From Variovorax sp. EL159 (GTDB lineage Bacteria; Pseudomonadota; Gammaproteobacteria; Burkholderiales; Burkholderiaceae_C), in assembly GCF_900100965.1 (NCBI RefSeq), contig NZ_FMUJ01000002.1, positions 741,869-805,868 of the forward strand: a DNA stretch of 64,000 nt, written 5' to 3'. Position 1 is the first letter of the stretch, and each line of letters begins with the position of its first letter. Under the pieces are notes generated by a model. That model was not told the origin of the DNA, made no database searches, and saw nothing but the letters and a program-made list of their open reading frames with translations. Shown piece after piece: positions 62,405-64,000 of the stretch. Made by a program: the position numbers and the translations under genes.

Positions 62405-63406
62405 TTACCGTCGCCACTGCGCGAGCAGCGCGTCGGGCACCTCGATGCCTTCGGCCTCCGCCCGCCTTCGCAGCTCTTCGCGCCGCGCGCCGGGCAGGCG
62501 CACGCCGTCGTCGCGCAGCATCTCGGCCACCAGCACCTCGACGCGGTCGAGGTAGCTGGCCGACCCCGCGAGGGCGCCGGGGTCGATGGCGATGAAGGCC
62601 TGGCCGATGCGCGGCCGGTTGCCCGCGTCTTCGAAGAAGCTCGATGCCTCGAAGCCGAACTGCGCACCGATGAGCGCCGTGACCAGCAGCTCGACCACCA
62701 GTGCCAGCATCGCGCCCTTGGGGCTGCTCGCGGCGCCGATGGGGAGCATCGAGCCTTCGAGCGCGGCCTGGGCGTCGGTGGTCGGCTGGCCGTTGCGGTC
62801 CACGGCCCAACCGGTCGGAATCGGCTTGCCCTGCTTGGCCGCGACCATGACCTTGCCGCGTGCTACTTCGGAAAGGCTCAGGTCGATCATCAAGGGCAGC
62901 GCTCCGCGGCGCGGGAACACCGCCGCCACCGGATTGGTGCCGAAGATCGGATGACGCCCGCCCGCTGCCGGCATGGCGGCCGGCGAGTTCGCGAAGCCGA
63001 GGCCGACCATGCCCGCATCGGCCACCGCGCGCAGGTGATCGACGACCACGCCGCAGTGATGGCTGTCGGTCACGCCCGCGATGGCGATGCCGAAGTCGCG
63101 CGCGCGGGCGATGGCTTCGGCCACCGCCATTTCGCACGCGGCGAAGGCGAGGCCTTCGTGCGCGTCGATCAACGCCGCGGCGCCTTTCTCGCGGCGCAGC
63201 GTGGGCATCGCATCGCCGTTGACGCGGCCGTTGCGAAGGTGTGTCGCGTACTGGGCGACGCGGCCCAGGCCGTGTGAGCCCAGCCCTTGCGCCTCGGCAA
63301 GCACCAGCGCGCGTGCGGTGGCCGTGGCCATGGTTTCGTTGGCGCCAGCTGCGCGCAGCGTCGAGGCCACGACTTGCCGCGCTTCCTGAAGACTCAGCAT
63401 CGTCAT
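62405..63406 (-). CDS. Ldh2/malate dehydrogenase-family oxidoreductase, possibly (R)-sulfolactate dehydrogenase ComC
   Basis: This 333-residue enzyme belongs to the malate/L-lactate dehydrogenase-2 family, with EAQGLGSHGLGRVAQYA, TDSHHCGVVVDHLRA (catalytic His region), NPVAAVFPRRG and KGAMLALVVELLV. ComC, which interconverts sulfopyruvate and (R)-sulfolactate, is in this family. The adjacent D-2-hydroxyacid dehydrogenase overlaps it by 4 nt, matching the SlcC/ComC pair that converts (S)- to (R)-sulfolactate. Malate, ureidoglycolate or 2,3-diketogulonate dehydrogenases are alternatives. Confidence 0.75.
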   Translation of the reverse strand: MTMLSLQEARQVVASTLRAAGANETMATATARALVLAEAQGLGSHGLGRVAQYATHLRNGRVNGDAMPTLRREKGAAALIDAHEGLAFAACEMAVAEAIARARDFGIAIAGVTDSHHCGVVVDHLRAVADAGMVGLGFANSPAAMPAAGGRHPIFGTNPVAAVFPRRGALPLMIDLSLSEVARGKVMVAAKQGKPIPTGWAVDRNGQPTTDAQAALEGSMLPIGAASSPKGAMLALVVELLVTALIGAQFGFEASSFFEDAGNRPRIGQAFIAIDPGALAGSASYLDRVEVLVAEMLRDDGVRLPGARREELRRRAEAEGIEVPDALLAQWRR

Positions 63407-64000
63407 GATTCCAGCGCCTCCAGCACCCTCTGCGCGATCAGGCTGCTCACGCGCTCGTTCGACTCGGCCGTTACGCCGGCGATGTGCGGCGTCAACAGCA
63501 GGTTGGGGCAGCCTTCGAAATGCGGGCTGGCCGCAAGGGGCTCGGCATCGAACACATCGAGCGCCGCACCGCCGAGCCGGCCTTCACGCAGCGCGAGCGC
63601 CACGGCGGCTTCGTCGACGATGCCGCCGCGCGAGGTGTTGACCAGCACAGCGCCGCCTTTCATCGCCGCGATGCGCGCAGCATCGAACAGGTTGCGCGTG
63701 CCATCGACCAGCGGCACGTGCAGGCTCACCACGTTGGCCTGCGCCACGAGTTCGTCGAGGTCGAGCGGCCGCGTGCCGCTCTCCGCGAAGGCCGGATGGT
63801 TCGCATCCATCATCGCGTCGAAGGCGACGGTGCGCATGCCGAGCGCCTTCGCGAGCCGCGCCGTCAGTTGCCCGATGGCACCGAAGCCGACCAGCCCGAG
63901 CGTCTTGCCCGAGAGCTCCCGCCCGCTGGAGAGCGCATTGCGCGGCCATCGGCCCGAGGCCACCTCGGCCGTCGAGGCGTAGGCGCCGCGCAGCAGCAGC
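63403..64000 (-). CDS. D-2-hydroxyacid dehydrogenase, partial; possibly (S)-sulfolactate dehydrogenase SlcC
   Basis: The last 199 residues of an NAD-dependent D-isomer-specific 2-hydroxyacid dehydrogenase are visible; the N-terminus lies past 64000. They include RGAYASTAEVASGRWPRN, the Rossmann motif GKTLGLVGFGAIGQLTARL, the NAD loop VNTSRGGIVDEAAV (Arg), the catalytic-region DVFDAEPL (Glu) and the catalytic His in TPHIAGVTAES. SlcC, the (S)-sulfolactate dehydrogenase, is of this type. The stop overlaps the start of the Ldh2-type gene. 3-Phosphoglycerate dehydrogenase-like substrates remain possible. Confidence 0.8.
   Translation of the reverse strand, partial: LLLRGAYASTAEVASGRWPRNALSSGRELSGKTLGLVGFGAIGQLTARLAKALGMRTVAFDAMMDANHPAFAESGTRPLDLDELVAQANVVSLHVPLVDGTRNLFDAARIAAMKGGAVLVNTSRGGIVDEAAVALALREGRLGGAALDVFDAEPLAASPHFEGCPNLLLTPHIAGVTAESNERVSSLIAQRVLEALES

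Overview
This 64 kb window is high-GC chromosomal DNA with tightly packed genes, many 1-4 nt start/stop overlaps and an abundance of IclR regulators and Bug-type (tripartite tricarboxylate transporter, TTT) binding proteins. That combination, with protein sequences typical of the family, points to a betaproteobacterium of the Comamonadaceae, most likely Variovorax or a close relative (inference; no rRNA is present). I see no tRNA, rRNA, CRISPR array, integrase or transposase.

Layout. 1-6131 (minus): a dipeptide-type ABC transporter operon ending in an amidohydrolase cut by the window edge. 6342-12840: a probable taurine module, with a small SnoaL-fold protein plus FAD oxidoreductase (TauXY-like), a divergent MocR-type regulator (TauR-like) and a tauABC-like transporter. 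12758-17875: LysR, two RibD/DHFR-fold proteins, a membrane protein, an orphan Imm1-like immunity protein and a penicillin-binding protein 5-type carboxypeptidase. 17876-19780: a divergent EF-Tu paralogue behind two successive leader-peptide/terminator units. 19788-25470: VOC protein, Bcr/CflA-type efflux, DUF1330, ArgC, LysR, and a ParD-like/methionine aminopeptidase pair. 25560-30530: a two-component system and a probable target operon. 30573-37262: a sulfur operon (cysteine desulfurase-metallohydrolase-rhodanese fusion, DsbC-like protein, persulfide dioxygenase, OPT transporter) divergent from a DecR-like Lrp regulator. 37347-48534: GNAT, P-loop kinase, MHS transporter plus GMC oxidoreductase with IclR, DUF2252, a second two-component system, DUF1801 and an orphan zinc-ribbon protein. 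48565-54156: an IclR-led sulfoacetate-type operon (TTT binding protein, SauS, SauT, TauE/SafE). 54290-54548: a large composite inverted repeat. 54562-58134: IclR-CobS-CobT. 58307-61343: xsc-ackA. 61353-64000: TTT binding protein and two dehydrogenases of the kinds that interconvert sulfolactate enantiomers.

How it fits together. Much of the window converges on C2/C3 organosulfonates. Taurine (TauABC, TauXY) and sulfoacetate (TTT uptake, SauT, SauS) both lead to sulfoacetaldehyde; Xsc splits this to sulfite and acetyl phosphate, AckA can turn the latter into acetate and ATP, and the TauE/SafE permease can export sulfite. The right edge may start a sulfolactate branch. The sulfur operon at 30.6-36.7 kb handles cysteine-derived sulfane sulfur and also yields sulfite.

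The two most striking items are the EF-Tu paralogue under apparent two-stage transcription attenuation, with replacements at positions known for elfamycin resistance, and the three-domain cysteine desulfurase-metallo-hydrolase-rhodanese fusion under a cysteine-type Lrp regulator.
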